Shown: piece after piece, positions 42,487 to 51,799 of the stretch
How positions within the stretch are numbered: the stretch's first letter is position 1
Layout: each line of letters opens with the position of its first letter
From: Silvimonas iriomotensis
Lineage (GTDB): Bacteria; Pseudomonadota; Gammaproteobacteria; Burkholderiales; Chitinibacteraceae
Direction of reading: 5' to 3'
DNA: 55,167 nt
NCBI RefSeq assembly: GCF_014645535.1
Contig: NZ_BMLX01000001.1
Span: 1-55,167 of the forward strand
The notes under the pieces: model-generated
The model's database searches: none
The model's input: only the letters and a program-made list of their open reading frames with translations
Told to the model about the DNA's origin: nothing
Position numbers and translations under genes: made by a program

Positions 42487-45400
42487 TCACGCAACATGCA
42501 AGCGCAACTCATGCTGAAAGCGCGCTTCATCCAGTTGCGCCACGGCCGCAGCCAGTTGCTCATCGCTGCCACTGCCCGTTAACACGGCCATGGCCCCGGC
42601 CAGATTCAGCCGCTGCAGCACGTCTTCCAGTGCGCCGCCGCGTTGTGCCAAAAGCGCAGAGGTCAGCAACAGTTCAATGCGGGCGATCACGGCTTGCGCT
42701 GCGGTATCCAGCCGCGGCGTGATCGCGGCAAAGCCGGTGTTTTGCGAGACCTGCTCCAGCGCGCTCAACACCGTGGCCGCGTGGTGGCCGTGGGCGATCA
42801 ATGGCGTGGCGGCAGACAAGCGCACAAAGCGGCGCACGCGACGGTTGATTTCCTCCGGCAGCAATGCCGGCGTAATCAGCGGCGCCTCGGTGAACTCGCC
42901 CAGTTGATCGGCAAATACCGCCCAGCTGGCCTGGCTCAACACCGCCGGGCTGGCGAGCACCGCATGCACTGCTTCAGCCAGACCACGTTCCAGAGCCGTA
43001 TCAATGGCGTGGCGGGTGGCGGCGGGCAAGGTGGTGATCAGGACATCATGGCGCTGCAGCCAGCTGTCCATGTCCAGCGCGGCCCAGGCAAAGGCAAAGG
43101 CCTCGGTCACCCGCAGCAGCGGCCAGCCGCGGCGGCGCACCAGATCATGGGCAAAGCCGATGCCGGCGCGGTCCACCAGTTCATTGGCAAGGCGCGTGGC
43201 GATGATTTCGTGCTTGAGCGCGTGTGCGGTCAGATCCAGCGTGCGTACCGGCTGCGGGAAATACCGCGTCAGCAGATAGTGGTGCCACGGTTGCACGGCG
43301 CCCGCACCGGCCAGCACGGCAGATTTGATCGCCATCTTGCTGTGGGCCAGCAGCACGGCCAGTTCAGGCTCGTACAGCGTGTGCTGTTCGCGTTGCTGGA
43401 TGACGGCATCGGCCGGCAGTTGTTCCAGCTGGCGATCCAGCCCGGTGCTGTTTTCCAGTTGCTGCAGCAAGGCGCAGGGGTCGGCCAGCAAGCCGGGCTG
43501 ATGGCGGTGGCGCAAAATGCGGCGTGCCTGGGCGCGGTTGGTGGTCAGCACGGCTTGTTCGACCGCACCGGTCATATCGGTCAGCAGGGCGCTGGTGGCC
43601 GCAGCCGGCAAGGCGGCCTGGCGCAGCAGGATTTTCAGATTGACCTCGTGATCGGAACAATCCACGCCGGCCGAGTTATCCACGGCATCGGTCATTACCC
43701 GCACGCCCTGGCTGGCCAGCGCCACGCGGGCGGCTTGGGTCAGCCCCAGATTGCCGCCTTCCACTACTACCTGCGCGCGCACTTCGTGGGCGTCCAGCCG
43801 GATGCGGTCGTTGGCGCGGTCGCGCACTTGTTCGTGCGTTTCCTGCGCGGCTTTCACGTAGGTGCCAATGCCGCCGTTGTAGAGCACCGTGACCGGCGCG
43901 GCCAGCAGGGCGCGGATGAGCGCGTCCGGGGTGAGGGTGTTCTGGCTCAGGCCCAGCCACTGGCGGGTGGCGTCCGACACCGTAATCTGGCGCTCGCTGC
44001 GGGCGTACACGCCGCCACCGGCAGAGATCAGCGCGGTGTTGTAGTCGGCCCAGGACGAGCGCGGCAGGGCAAACAGGCGCTGGCGTTCGGCATAGGCCTG
44101 GGCGGTTGCGGGCGCGGGGTCGATGAAAATGTGGCGATGATCAAACGCCGCCAGCAATTGCAAGTGCGGCATCAGCAACATGCCGTTGCCGAATACGTCG
44201 CCGCTCATATCGCCAATGCCGACTGCGGTGAAGCTGTCTTGCGTCCAGTCGATCCCCAGTCCGGTAAAGCGCAGGCGGGCGGTTTCCCACGCGCCCCTGG
44301 CGGTAATGCCCATCTTTTTGTGGTCATAACCGTTAGAACCGCCAGAGGCAAAGGCATCGCCCAGCCAGAAGCCGCGCTGGACTGAAATGGCATTGGCCAG
44401 ATCGGAAAAACTGGCCGTGCCTTTATCGGCCGCGACCACCAGATACGGATCATCCGCATCGTGGCGCACGACCTGGGCTGGCGGCGTCATGACGCCATCG
44501 ACCAGGTTGTCGGTCAGGTCCAGCAAGGCGTTGATAAACAACTGATAGCACGCCACGCCCTCGGCCTGGGTGGCTTCGCGGCTGGCATCAAACGGCAGTG
44601 CCTTGCACACAAAACCGCCCTTGGCGCCGGTCGGGACAATCACGGCGTTTTTCACCAGTTGCGCTTTGACCAGCCCCAGCACTTCCGTGCGGTAATCTTC
44701 GCGCCGGTCTGACCAGCGCAACCCGCCCCGGGAAACCGCACCACCGCGCAGATGCACGCCTTCAAATCGCTCTGAAAACACGTAAATTTCGCGGAATGGT
44801 CGTGGTTTTGGCAGGAAATCCAGCGATTGTGCATCCAGCTTGATGGCCAGATACGTGGGCAAAGTGTCGTGGGTGCTGTGGCAGAAATAAGTGCTGCGCA
44901 CGGTAGCGCCCACCAGCTGGCGCAGTTTCTCCAGCAGGTCTGCCGCGTCGGCATCGGCCAGGGCGGCAATCTGCCGTTCCAGCTGGGTACGGGCGACGCG
45001 TTCCAGTTCTTCTGCGGCAGCCCGGTTGCGGCTCATCAGCGGGTCCAGCCGCGCATGGTGATAACCCAGCCAGGCACGCACGGCGGCGGGCTGGCGGCGC
45101 AGGCAATCGGCCATATAGCGCAGGCTCATGTGCCAGCCGGCCTGGCGCAGATAACTGGCGTAGGCGCGGATCAGCATGATTTCATGGGCATTGAGCCCGG
45201 CGACCAGGGCCAGCCCGTTCAGGCGGCCGTCTTCGGCTTCACCACTGAACAGGCGGCGCAAAAAGTCCGCCAGGCGTGAGGGATCGGTAAGGGTTGCCAG
45301 TTGCGCGGCAGAGGCGTCATCAAACCACAAGAGCGAGCGGCGGGTTTGCCGGCCGGCGCGTTCTTGCTGTTCTTCACGCTCAACTTGCAGGCCCATGTTG

Positions 45401-45534
45401 TGCAGGGCGGGCAAGAGCGCGGACAAAGAGGGGATAGCGGGGTGCTGCGCGAGGGTGATGCCGTAACCGGCATCGGTGTTGACCAGCGTAACTTCAAGCG
45501 GATGGGTAGTTTGCGTGAGGCTGGATTGCTGCAT
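42487..45534 (-). CDS. NAD-specific glutamate dehydrogenase, short form of the large-type family
   Basis: A 1015-residue enzyme deaminating glutamate to 2-oxoglutarate. The catalytic region shows GGLRWSDRREDYRTEVLGLVKAQ, VKNAVIVPTGAKGGFVCK with the active-site Lys, MGITARGAWE, GIGDMSGDVFGNGML and EGGNLGLTQAARV, all hallmarks of the large bacterial NAD-GDH. The usual proteins have about 1600 residues with N-terminal ACT-like domains; here roughly the first 500-600 residues are absent. The reading frame upstream of 45534 gives no continuation, so it is a genuine short form or an old truncation. The start has no clear ribosome binding site. Confidence 0.88.
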   Translation of the reverse strand: MQQSSLTQTTHPLEVTLVNTDAGYGITLAQHPAIPSLSALLPALHNMGLQVEREEQQERAGRQTRRSLLWFDDASAAQLATLTDPSRLADFLRRLFSGEAEDGRLNGLALVAGLNAHEIMLIRAYASYLRQAGWHMSLRYMADCLRRQPAAVRAWLGYHHARLDPLMSRNRAAAEELERVARTQLERQIAALADADAADLLEKLRQLVGATVRSTYFCHSTHDTLPTYLAIKLDAQSLDFLPKPRPFREIYVFSERFEGVHLRGGAVSRGGLRWSDRREDYRTEVLGLVKAQLVKNAVIVPTGAKGGFVCKALPFDASREATQAEGVACYQLFINALLDLTDNLVDGVMTPPAQVVRHDADDPYLVVAADKGTASFSDLANAISVQRGFWLGDAFASGGSNGYDHKKMGITARGAWETARLRFTGLGIDWTQDSFTAVGIGDMSGDVFGNGMLLMPHLQLLAAFDHRHIFIDPAPATAQAYAERQRLFALPRSSWADYNTALISAGGGVYARSERQITVSDATRQWLGLSQNTLTPDALIRALLAAPVTVLYNGGIGTYVKAAQETHEQVRDRANDRIRLDAHEVRAQVVVEGGNLGLTQAARVALASQGVRVMTDAVDNSAGVDCSDHEVNLKILLRQAALPAAATSALLTDMTGAVEQAVLTTNRAQARRILRHRHQPGLLADPCALLQQLENSTGLDRQLEQLPADAVIQQREQHTLYEPELAVLLAHSKMAIKSAVLAGAGAVQPWHHYLLTRYFPQPVRTLDLTAHALKHEIIATRLANELVDRAGIGFAHDLVRRRGWPLLRVTEAFAFAWAALDMDSWLQRHDVLITTLPAATRHAIDTALERGLAEAVHAVLASPAVLSQASWAVFADQLGEFTEAPLITPALLPEEINRRVRRFVRLSAATPLIAHGHHAATVLSALEQVSQNTGFAAITPRLDTAAQAVIARIELLLTSALLAQRGGALEDVLQRLNLAGAMAVLTGSGSDEQLAAAVAQLDEARFQHELRLHVA

Positions 45535-45783
45535 GGTTTTTGACCAGTGACAAAGGTGTAGCCATTGTCAGTGGGCAAAAACGGCGCTGCTTGTGCAAAA
45601 GCGACAGGTTATTTGTGTGGTTACGCCATTTGCATGCTGCGTACGGGAAGTCAGTAATGGGTGTTTCCCTGGTTTGGGGCCACTAACGCGTCAAAGCGGC
45701 GCAGGTCGCAATGAGGCGTCAGTCAGAACACGGACTGAACGGGGCGTTGACGTGGCTGCGGGCCTGCCGCCAACCCCCGCCGT

Positions 45784-46425
45784 TCACTCGCCTTCCTTCA
45801 ATTTCTTCACGTGCTTGTATACCGTCGCCCGCCCCATCCCCAGCACATTGGCCACGTAATCTGCCGCACTCTTGCGCTGGAATGCGCCTTCTTCATACAA
45901 GGCTTCAACCAGCGCCTGGCGGTGATTGCGGGAGAGCGTATTCAGCGACAATTGCCGCTCTGACAACCAGCCGTGCATGAAGGTGTTGATGCGCTCCTGC
46001 CAGTCATCCTTGAACAGCGCCGCAGGCTGGGCGATGACGCCAGCGCCCTTGATAAACAGGCTGAGCGCCGACTGCATGTCGTCAAACACGGCGATGTTGA
46101 AGTTGATGCACATCACCCCCACGGCATGCTGCTCATCATCGCGTAACACCATGCTGACCGAACGCATGCGCCGGCCGTCCCAGTTCAGTTTCTCGTACGG
46201 GCCCATGATGCGTTCGGCGCTGTCCTGGCGCAGTTCTTCCAGGGCAGAGTCGTCACCGATCTGCCGTCTGGACAGGTTATTGGCCAGGTACACGACGCGC
46301 TGGTCTTCCAGGTTGTGGATGACCACTTCAGCGTAGGGGAAGAACAGCGTGGCGATGCCATCGGCCACGTGGCGATAGCGCTCCAGCAGCAAGGCTTTGC
46401 CGGTCGCATTCTTTTTCTGGGTCAT
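45784..46425 (-). CDS. dauR: YheO/DauR-like transcriptional regulator
   Basis: 213 residues. The N-terminal PAS-like YheO domain (LLLERYRHVADGIATLFFPYAEVVIHNLEDQRVVYLANNLSRRQIGDDSALEEL) is followed by a C-terminal helix-turn-helix RKSAADYVANVLGMGRATVYKHVKKLKEG. This is the layout of DauR, which controls D-arginine catabolism in Pseudomonas. The start at 46425 has AGGACC upstream. It lies downstream of the ornithine cyclodeaminase-like gene on the same strand. Assignment as DauR rests on family and context; other YheO proteins control other amino acid genes. Confidence 0.75.
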   Translation of the reverse strand: MTQKKNATGKALLLERYRHVADGIATLFFPYAEVVIHNLEDQRVVYLANNLSRRQIGDDSALEELRQDSAERIMGPYEKLNWDGRRMRSVSMVLRDDEQHAVGVMCINFNIAVFDDMQSALSLFIKGAGVIAQPAALFKDDWQERINTFMHGWLSERQLSLNTLSRNHRQALVEALYEEGAFQRKSAADYVANVLGMGRATVYKHVKKLKEGE

Positions 46426-46500
46426 GCACGGTCCTGCGAAGGTCTGGGTCGGAGATCGCCGCGTAACATGCCACAAACAGCGCCGAAACTGGCGATGAAA

Positions 46501-47466
46501 TTACTGTCCGGTCTGCAACACCTGATAAAGCGCATGTGCAATGGCGATGTCTTCCAGACCCAGCCCGATCGAACGGAAGAATGCGTGCTTCTTGTAATCC
46601 GGCAGGGCGCAGCGGTGGTTGGCCAGATCGGCCAGGTCCCCGATCACATTGCTGGCAGACCAGCCATAGCGATCTGCCGCGACCACCATCTCGCCAGCGC
46701 TGGCGGGCGTAGTGCGTTTGTAGTCGCAATACACCGCCATGCCGGGCAGGGCCGCCGGCGGAATCTCATGCGCGCGGACCACGTTGGTGCTGATCGAGGT
46801 AATCAGCGCCGGGCGGGTCAGGTCGGCCGGGTCCAGCACGGGCGTGCCCGATGAGGTGCACAGCATGATCACATCTGCGTCATGCACGCATTGTTCAGTG
46901 CTGGCGGAAATCTCGACACGGCTATCAAGCGCACGCCAGGCGGCTTGTTGTTCGGGTTGCGCGGCCAGGCTGGGCGAGTAAACGCGGATATGGCTCCAGC
47001 TACGCAGCCGGGCGACATGGCGCAAGTGCGCCTGCGCAACGGCACCACTGCCGATAATGGCCAGGCGGCTGGCCGTTGGTGCGGCCAGATAGTCGACCGC
47101 CAGCGCCGTGGTGCCTGCGGTGCGTTCGGTAGTCAGCAGGCTGGCATCACACAGCAGCAGCGGCTGGCCGGTTTGCATGGACATCAGCATGGTCCACGCG
47201 GTGATCACCGGCTTGCCCGGGTTGACGATGTACGGCGAGAGTTTGGCGCCAAACACGCCGGCATGCGCCAGCACGCCTTGATAGGTGATGAAGTCGCCCG
47301 CGTCCTGCGGAAACAGGGTCAGCGTTTGCGCCGGTTGCACGGCTTTGTCGTGGCCCAGGGCGTGGAAAGTGTCTTGCAACACCTTGCGCACATCCAGGCG
47401 GGGCAACAGGGCGCGCACCGTGGCGGCATCTGCAATCAAAGGGGTGGGGGCAGCAGCGGAATTCAT
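46501..47466 (-). CDS. Ornithine cyclodeaminase/mu-crystallin family (DauB-like)
   Basis: A 321-residue NAD(P)-dependent enzyme. The Rossmann motif is LAIIGSGAVAQAHLRHVARL; upstream VFGAKLSPYIVNP and the Lys/Thr-rich MLMSMQTGQPLLLCDASLLTTERTAGTTALA correspond to the substrate-binding half. Members include ornithine cyclodeaminase (ornithine to proline) and DauB, which reduces 2-ketoarginine to L-arginine. The neighbouring DauR-like regulator and D-amino acid dehydrogenase favour the DauB role, but ornithine cyclodeaminase fits the transport genes too. ATG 47466 has AAAGG upstream; frames starting earlier run through a hairpin. Confidence 0.78.
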   Translation of the reverse strand: MNSAAAPTPLIADAATVRALLPRLDVRKVLQDTFHALGHDKAVQPAQTLTLFPQDAGDFITYQGVLAHAGVFGAKLSPYIVNPGKPVITAWTMLMSMQTGQPLLLCDASLLTTERTAGTTALAVDYLAAPTASRLAIIGSGAVAQAHLRHVARLRSWSHIRVYSPSLAAQPEQQAAWRALDSRVEISASTEQCVHDADVIMLCTSSGTPVLDPADLTRPALITSISTNVVRAHEIPPAALPGMAVYCDYKRTTPASAGEMVVAADRYGWSASNVIGDLADLANHRCALPDYKKHAFFRSIGLGLEDIAIAHALYQVLQTGQ

Positions 47467-47556
47467 GAAAAAACCTTTGGTAAAACGTTGACGACAATGA
47501 CGCCCTGACGGCGATGAAACAAACAGGACAACAACGTGAAAAACAGTATTTGCAAA

Positions 47557-47586
47557 ACCGGAGCCCGCCGGTTGTGGCGGGCTCCG
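47557..47586 (-). terminator. Intercistronic hairpin
   Basis: A perfect ten-base stem GGAGCCCGCC / GGCGGGCTCC (47559-47568 / 47575-47584) lies between the AotO-like gene and the cyclodeaminase-like gene. On the minus strand it is followed by GGTTTTG, only a weak T-run, so partial termination is more likely than a full stop. Confidence 0.5.
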
Positions 47587-47611
47587 GGCCGGGTTGAACA
47601 GGCGGGCCGGG

Positions 47612-48772
47612 TCAGAAATCCAGCACCAGTTTGCTGGAGCGCTGCCCCGGTTGCAGCGCGTGGCCTGCCACAAACGCGGCGCGTTGGCCGTTGCGCACCA
47701 GCCGGTGCAGCTGGCGCACCACCAGCACGCCGTCAACGTCGCTCACAATCGGCACGCGCTCGTTGAACTGGTCGCCATCAATGGTGACGATCTCGGCAAT
47801 GGTTTCGCCCTTGAGCACTTGCTGGCCGGGTTCTTTCAGGTACACCACCACGCCGGAACACGGGCAGGGGATGTGCGATGCGGCTTCCAGCGGGTAAACC
47901 TGTGCCGCGCCATGCGGACGCGGTTTGCCGGTGGCCGCTTCCTGGCTCAGCACGCCTTCTTGTGCCAGAAAATCCAGAATGGCTTCGGCATCGTTCTGCG
48001 CCAGTTCATCGCTGATATCAATCTGCCCGCGTAGTTCTACCGTGGTGGCAAAGCCGGCGGTTTCCGGCGTAAACAGACCCGCCTCGACCAGTACGGACCA
48101 GGCATTGGCGTGCATCTGGTCAAATGAATTGCCGCCAGAATAGCCACCGCTTTCCGGTTCCTCGACCAGCACCACAGGCGCGCCGATCTGGTTGGCCAGC
48201 TTGCAGGCACGCGCACTTTGCAGGCGGGAGGCATACAAGTGGGCGATCGCATCGGTGTCGCAGTGCAAATCCAGAACCACGTCATGGGCCATTGCCAGCC
48301 GTGATAATTCCAGCTTCATGGCACCGGTGACGTGGCGCGGCGGTTGCTGCGCATCCAGTTGTTCCTGGAAAAACGCTTTCCAGTCGCGCGCGGTCATGCC
48401 GGCGCCTTTGCCGCTGTTCACTTGCTCGCGCACGGCGTCAGACAGCGTGGGGTAGTTGCGGTTGAAGTTCTCGCCGTTTTCAAAATCAAAGCGTCCGACA
48501 ATCGGGCCGAAGACGCGCTGCGCCATGCCAATGGGGTTGGCGTAGGGCACCAGCGTAACGCAGCCGGCAATGGCGCCTTGCTGATCCAGCGCTTTGAGCA
48601 ACACCAGCAAGTGCTGGATCACCAGCAAGCCCGGGTGCTCATCGCCGTGCAGGCCGGCCTGGATGTAAGCACTCTTGCCCGAGTGCGGGTTACCAAACGT
48701 GTGCGTGACGAGGCGGGGTGCGATGCCAGGCCCCATGCCCGGCAACGAAATGTCTTGTTTCAGGTATGTCAT
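47612..48772 (-). CDS. aotO: Succinylglutamate desuccinylase/aspartoacylase-family protein (AotO-like)
   Basis: A 386-residue M14-type zinc hydrolase-fold protein. Metal ligands are present: HGDEHPG (His and Glu) and the His of VVLDLHCDTD, and the catalytic Glu is in TVELRG. A C-terminal biotinyl-like beta domain follows (PCSGVVVYLKEPGQQVLKGETIAEI). Proteins of this type sit inside arginine/ornithine and octopine transport operons; the P. aeruginosa one is AotO, of unknown role. It starts right at the divergent promoter region with GAGGAATCCTC before the ATG. It may hydrolyse acylated arginine derivatives, an inference. Confidence 0.8.
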   Translation of the reverse strand: MTYLKQDISLPGMGPGIAPRLVTHTFGNPHSGKSAYIQAGLHGDEHPGLLVIQHLLVLLKALDQQGAIAGCVTLVPYANPIGMAQRVFGPIVGRFDFENGENFNRNYPTLSDAVREQVNSGKGAGMTARDWKAFFQEQLDAQQPPRHVTGAMKLELSRLAMAHDVVLDLHCDTDAIAHLYASRLQSARACKLANQIGAPVVLVEEPESGGYSGGNSFDQMHANAWSVLVEAGLFTPETAGFATTVELRGQIDISDELAQNDAEAILDFLAQEGVLSQEAATGKPRPHGAAQVYPLEAASHIPCPCSGVVVYLKEPGQQVLKGETIAEIVTIDGDQFNERVPIVSDVDGVLVVRQLHRLVRNGQRAAFVAGHALQPGQRSSKLVLDF

Positions 48773-49548
48773 GAGGATTCCTCGATACCGTTACAGTGCC
48801 ACTTGCCAGTCCCGAAGCCTTGCGTGCCAAGACTTCGCCTGTGTTCGCCACGGTGTATCCGCGGCCCGACGGGCGATGCCGTTTTGTAGAATGAAAATCC
48901 ATTATGGATATAAAATATCTTTTTCACAATGGCAGAGCCGCCCTTGACCAGGCCGCTGGATCTGCCTGGTGTGCTTTCAGCATATGTGAAATTTTTGCGC
49001 TTACAGGGTTGTTTTTAAAAAGCAAAAACAAAGGCGGCAGGCGCCTTGCCGGCCGGTTGTCTTGCTGCGCCGCAGCAGCCGTGGGCCCGACTGAAAAGCG
49101 GCAAGGGCGGTGCACTTGCGACAGTTTTTGTCGTGATCACGCAAGAACGACCGCCGGGGTATGGGCATGCTGGGAACCGGTTGCACATTGGCCCTGGTTA
49201 CCCGATAAAGACCAGGCCGATGGCCCGGGCAGCTCAAGGACAAGCCGCCATGCTTCACCAGAACAAAACACAGAAAACCACCGCAAACGGCATGCGCTGA
49301 ACACAGACAAAAAATCAGGCGTGGCGTGTTGAAGGGGTACGACCTTGCGAAGCACCGGTATGACGTTGTTTTGACAACGGTAATTTTCCCGCTGCTGCAA
49401 TGCAAAAAACAGCGCAAAAGTGGTGGAAGCCCGAATTGTCAGAATTCATGCATCCCGGCATCGTATAACGCGTGTGTGCGCGCCTGAACCCGGTGGACGG
49501 GTGGTGCGGCACCAGCTTTATGCATCAACTTGTGGTCTGGAGGAAAAC
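48773..49548. promoter_or_regulatory. Divergent control region of the arginine/D-amino acid locus
   Basis: 776 bases between the AotO-like and AotJ-like genes with no credible gene. AT-rich patches lie near 48895-48935 (close to the leftward gene) and 49380-49412. Inverted repeats at 49118-49134 and 49364-49379 (CGTTGT-tttg-ACAACG) look like operator sites. The rightward gene has an excellent TGGAGG ribosome binding site at 49538. A TATAAC box (49464-49469) is a possible -10 for the plus strand, without a good -35. Confidence 0.45.
49117..49144 (+). promoter_or_regulatory. Candidate ArgR-type (AraC) binding site
   Basis: Inverted half-sites GCGACA (49118-49123) and TGTCGT (49129-49134). The right one reads TGTCGT, eight bases, then AA (49143-49144), one mismatch from the TGTCGC-N8-AA pattern reported for the AraC-type ArgR of Pseudomonas. 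It sits in the middle of the divergent region, and the argR-like gene closes the rightward operon. Confidence 0.4.
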
Positions 49549-50325
49549 ATGAACTGGAAGATGGCTTTTTGCGCGGGCGCTTCTGCCCTTGTCTGTGTGA
49601 TGGGTGCCGCGCACGCCCAGGAGACGTTCAAGATGGGTCTGGAAGCCACCTACCCCCCGTTTGAGAGCAAATCGGGCGACGGCAAGCTGCAAGGCTTTGA
49701 CGTTGAAATCGGCAACATGATCTGTGAGCGCATGAAGGTGAAATGCGTTTACGTCGAAAACAGCTTTGATGGTCTGATCCCGGCGCTGCAAGCCCGCAAG
49801 TTCGACGCCATCAACTCGGCCATGAACATCACCGCCAAGCGTAAAGCGGCGATTGATTTCACCAGCCCGGTCTACATCGTGCCGATCCAGATGGTGGCCA
49901 AGCGCGGCTCCAACCTGATGCCGACGACCGCCAGCCTGAAGGGCAAGACCGTGGGCGTGCTGCAAGGCTCGTCCCAGGAAGACTACCTGAAGAAGCATTG
50001 GGCCACGGCCGGTGTGAAGGTGACGTCGTATCAGGATCAGGACCAGGTTTATGCTGACCTTGTGGCTGGCCGTATCGACGCCGCCGTGCAAGAGTCGCAA
50101 ACCGCCATGGATGGTTTCCTGAGCAAGCCGGCCGGCAAGGACTTTGACTACGCCGGCGCCCCGCTGTCTGACCCGGATACCCTGGGCGAAGGCACGGGTC
50201 TGGGCATGCGCAAGGGTGATCCGCAGCGCGCCAAGGTGCAGGCTGCCATTGATTCGCTGAAGAAGGATGGCTCGTTCAGCAAGCTGTCCATGAAGTACTT
50301 CAAGCGCGACATCATCGCCAAGTAA
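49549..50325 (+). CDS. aotJ: Periplasmic arginine/ornithine-binding protein (AotJ-like)
   Basis: A 258-residue family 3 solute-binding protein. A signal peptide ends at GAAHA-QE (residue 23). FKMGLEATYPPFESKSGDGKLQGFDVEIGNMICERMKVKCVYVE, FDGLIPALQARKFDAINSAMNITAKRKAAIDFT and the Glu/Gly-rich DTLGEGTGLGMRKGD segment are typical of the Lys/Arg/Orn and octopine binders. The ATG follows TGGAGGAAAAC. It opens the rightward operon. Basic amino acid specificity is inferred from family and neighbours. Confidence 0.85.
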   Translation: MNWKMAFCAGASALVCVMGAAHAQETFKMGLEATYPPFESKSGDGKLQGFDVEIGNMICERMKVKCVYVENSFDGLIPALQARKFDAINSAMNITAKRKAAIDFTSPVYIVPIQMVAKRGSNLMPTTASLKGKTVGVLQGSSQEDYLKKHWATAGVKVTSYQDQDQVYADLVAGRIDAAVQESQTAMDGFLSKPAGKDFDYAGAPLSDPDTLGEGTGLGMRKGDPQRAKVQAAIDSLKKDGSFSKLSMKYFKRDIIAK

Positions 50326-50482
50326 GGGCCATCAGCCCGTCTGTAGCCTTGTGGCAGGGCGGGTTTGTGGTTCAAGGTGGCGTGCGTTGCCGGTGCGTCC
50401 TGCACGGGCAACGCCAGCCTGGCGGGTGATCTGCTGATCACCTGGCCGGGTGCCTTGTCTGATTTTTCTTTCGGGTTTGTCC

Positions 50483-51724
50483 ATGCACGCAGACGTCATC
50501 GTTCTGGGCGCCGGTATTGTCGGCGTCTGTACGGCCATTCATCTGCAGGATCGCGGCCTCAAGGTGGCGCTGATCGACCGCCGCGCGCCGGGCGAGGAAA
50601 CCAGCTTTGGCAATGCCGGGCTGATCGAGCGTTCCGCCGTGGTGCCTTACGGTTTTCCGCAGGACTTGCGCACCGTGCTGCAGTACGCGCGCAATCATTC
50701 GTCCAGCTTGCGCTATCAGCCGGCGGCTTTGCCGGCCATGACGCCGTGGCTGCTGCGCTACTGGCGGGAATCCCGCCCCAACCGGCTGGCCAAAGCCGCT
50801 GCTGACATGTTGCCGCTGATTGAAAACAGCGTTGCCGAGCACGATGCGCTGATCGAACGCGCCGGCATGCAGCATCTGGTACGTGATGCGGGCTGGCTGG
50901 AGGCCTACCGCACGCCGGCCCTGTTTGCCGAAGAAGCCGCCAAGGCCAGCAAACTGGCTGAGCAACATGGCCTGAAAATGCAGATACTGACGGGGGAGCA
51001 ACTGCGTGCGCTGGAACCCTCGATCAACGAATGCTTTGTGGGTGCCTTGCACTGGCTGGACCCGAAAACCGTCAGCGATCCGGGCGCGCTGGTGGCCGGT
51101 TATGCCGCACTGTTCGTGCGCGAAGGTGGCACGCTGGTCCAGGGTGACGCGCTGACGCTGATGCGTGAGGGCTTGTCCTGGCAAGTGAGCACCGAAGCGG
51201 GTGTGATCAATGCGCCGCGTGCCGTAGTCGCGCTGGGGCCGTGGTCGACTGAACTGACCGCGCAATATGGTTACCACGTGCCGCTCTTGGGCAAACGCGG
51301 TTACCACATGCATTACCGTCTGGGGGCAACGCCGCTGGTGATCCCGGTGGTCGATCTGGAAGAAGGCTACGTGCTGACGCCCATGCGTGGCGGTTTGCGT
51401 CTGACCACAGGCGTGGAACTGGCCGCCAAAGGCGCTGCGCCCAACCCGGCGCAACTGGATCAATCAGAACAAAAAGCACGTGAAGTCTTTGATTTTGGCC
51501 CGCGTACCGACATGCAACCGTGGATGGGCCGGCGCCCGTGCACGCCAGACATGCGACCGCTGATGGGCCCGGCACCGCGGCATGAAGGTTTGTGGTTTGC
51601 CTTTGGCCACAATCACCATGGCCTGACATTGGGGCCGGTGTGCGGCCGCTTGCTGGCGCAGATGATGACGGGCGAAACCCCGCTGACTGATCCGCGCCCG
51701 TACAGTCCGGCGCGGTTTGCCTGA
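50483..51724 (+). CDS. FAD-dependent D-amino acid dehydrogenase (DauA/DadA-type)
   Basis: 413 residues. FAD-binding fold DVIVLGAGIVGVCTAIHLQDRGLKVALIDRR at the N-terminus, GEETSFGNAGLIERS as in DadA-type enzymes, and a C-terminal GHNHHGLTLGPVCGRLLAQMMTG. Members oxidise D-amino acids to 2-keto acids and pass electrons to the respiratory chain. It lies between the binding protein and the permeases of a basic amino acid importer, and the DauB-like and DauR-like genes are close by, so D-arginine or another basic D-amino acid is the likely substrate. Octopine/nopaline-type substrates remain possible. ATG 50483 fits the fold start. Confidence 0.82.
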   Translation: MHADVIVLGAGIVGVCTAIHLQDRGLKVALIDRRAPGEETSFGNAGLIERSAVVPYGFPQDLRTVLQYARNHSSSLRYQPAALPAMTPWLLRYWRESRPNRLAKAAADMLPLIENSVAEHDALIERAGMQHLVRDAGWLEAYRTPALFAEEAAKASKLAEQHGLKMQILTGEQLRALEPSINECFVGALHWLDPKTVSDPGALVAGYAALFVREGGTLVQGDALTLMREGLSWQVSTEAGVINAPRAVVALGPWSTELTAQYGYHVPLLGKRGYHMHYRLGATPLVIPVVDLEEGYVLTPMRGGLRLTTGVELAAKGAAPNPAQLDQSEQKAREVFDFGPRTDMQPWMGRRPCTPDMRPLMGPAPRHEGLWFAFGHNHHGLTLGPVCGRLLAQMMTGETPLTDPRPYSPARFA

Positions 51725-51799
51725 ACACGCCCGCTCAGGGCCATAAAGAATACAAGTCTGCGCCGTGTTAACGGCCAGCTTCCCCATTGGAGACAAGGG

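Noticed and set aside
42643-44385. A 580-codon plus-strand frame inside the glutamate dehydrogenase gene
   Set aside because: Antisense shadow of a conserved catalytic region with no domain or ribosome binding site.
46501-47466. Plain ornithine cyclodeaminase call
   Set aside because: Kept only at family level. The DauR-like gene and D-amino acid dehydrogenase nearby make the DauB role at least as likely, and the sequence alone does not decide.
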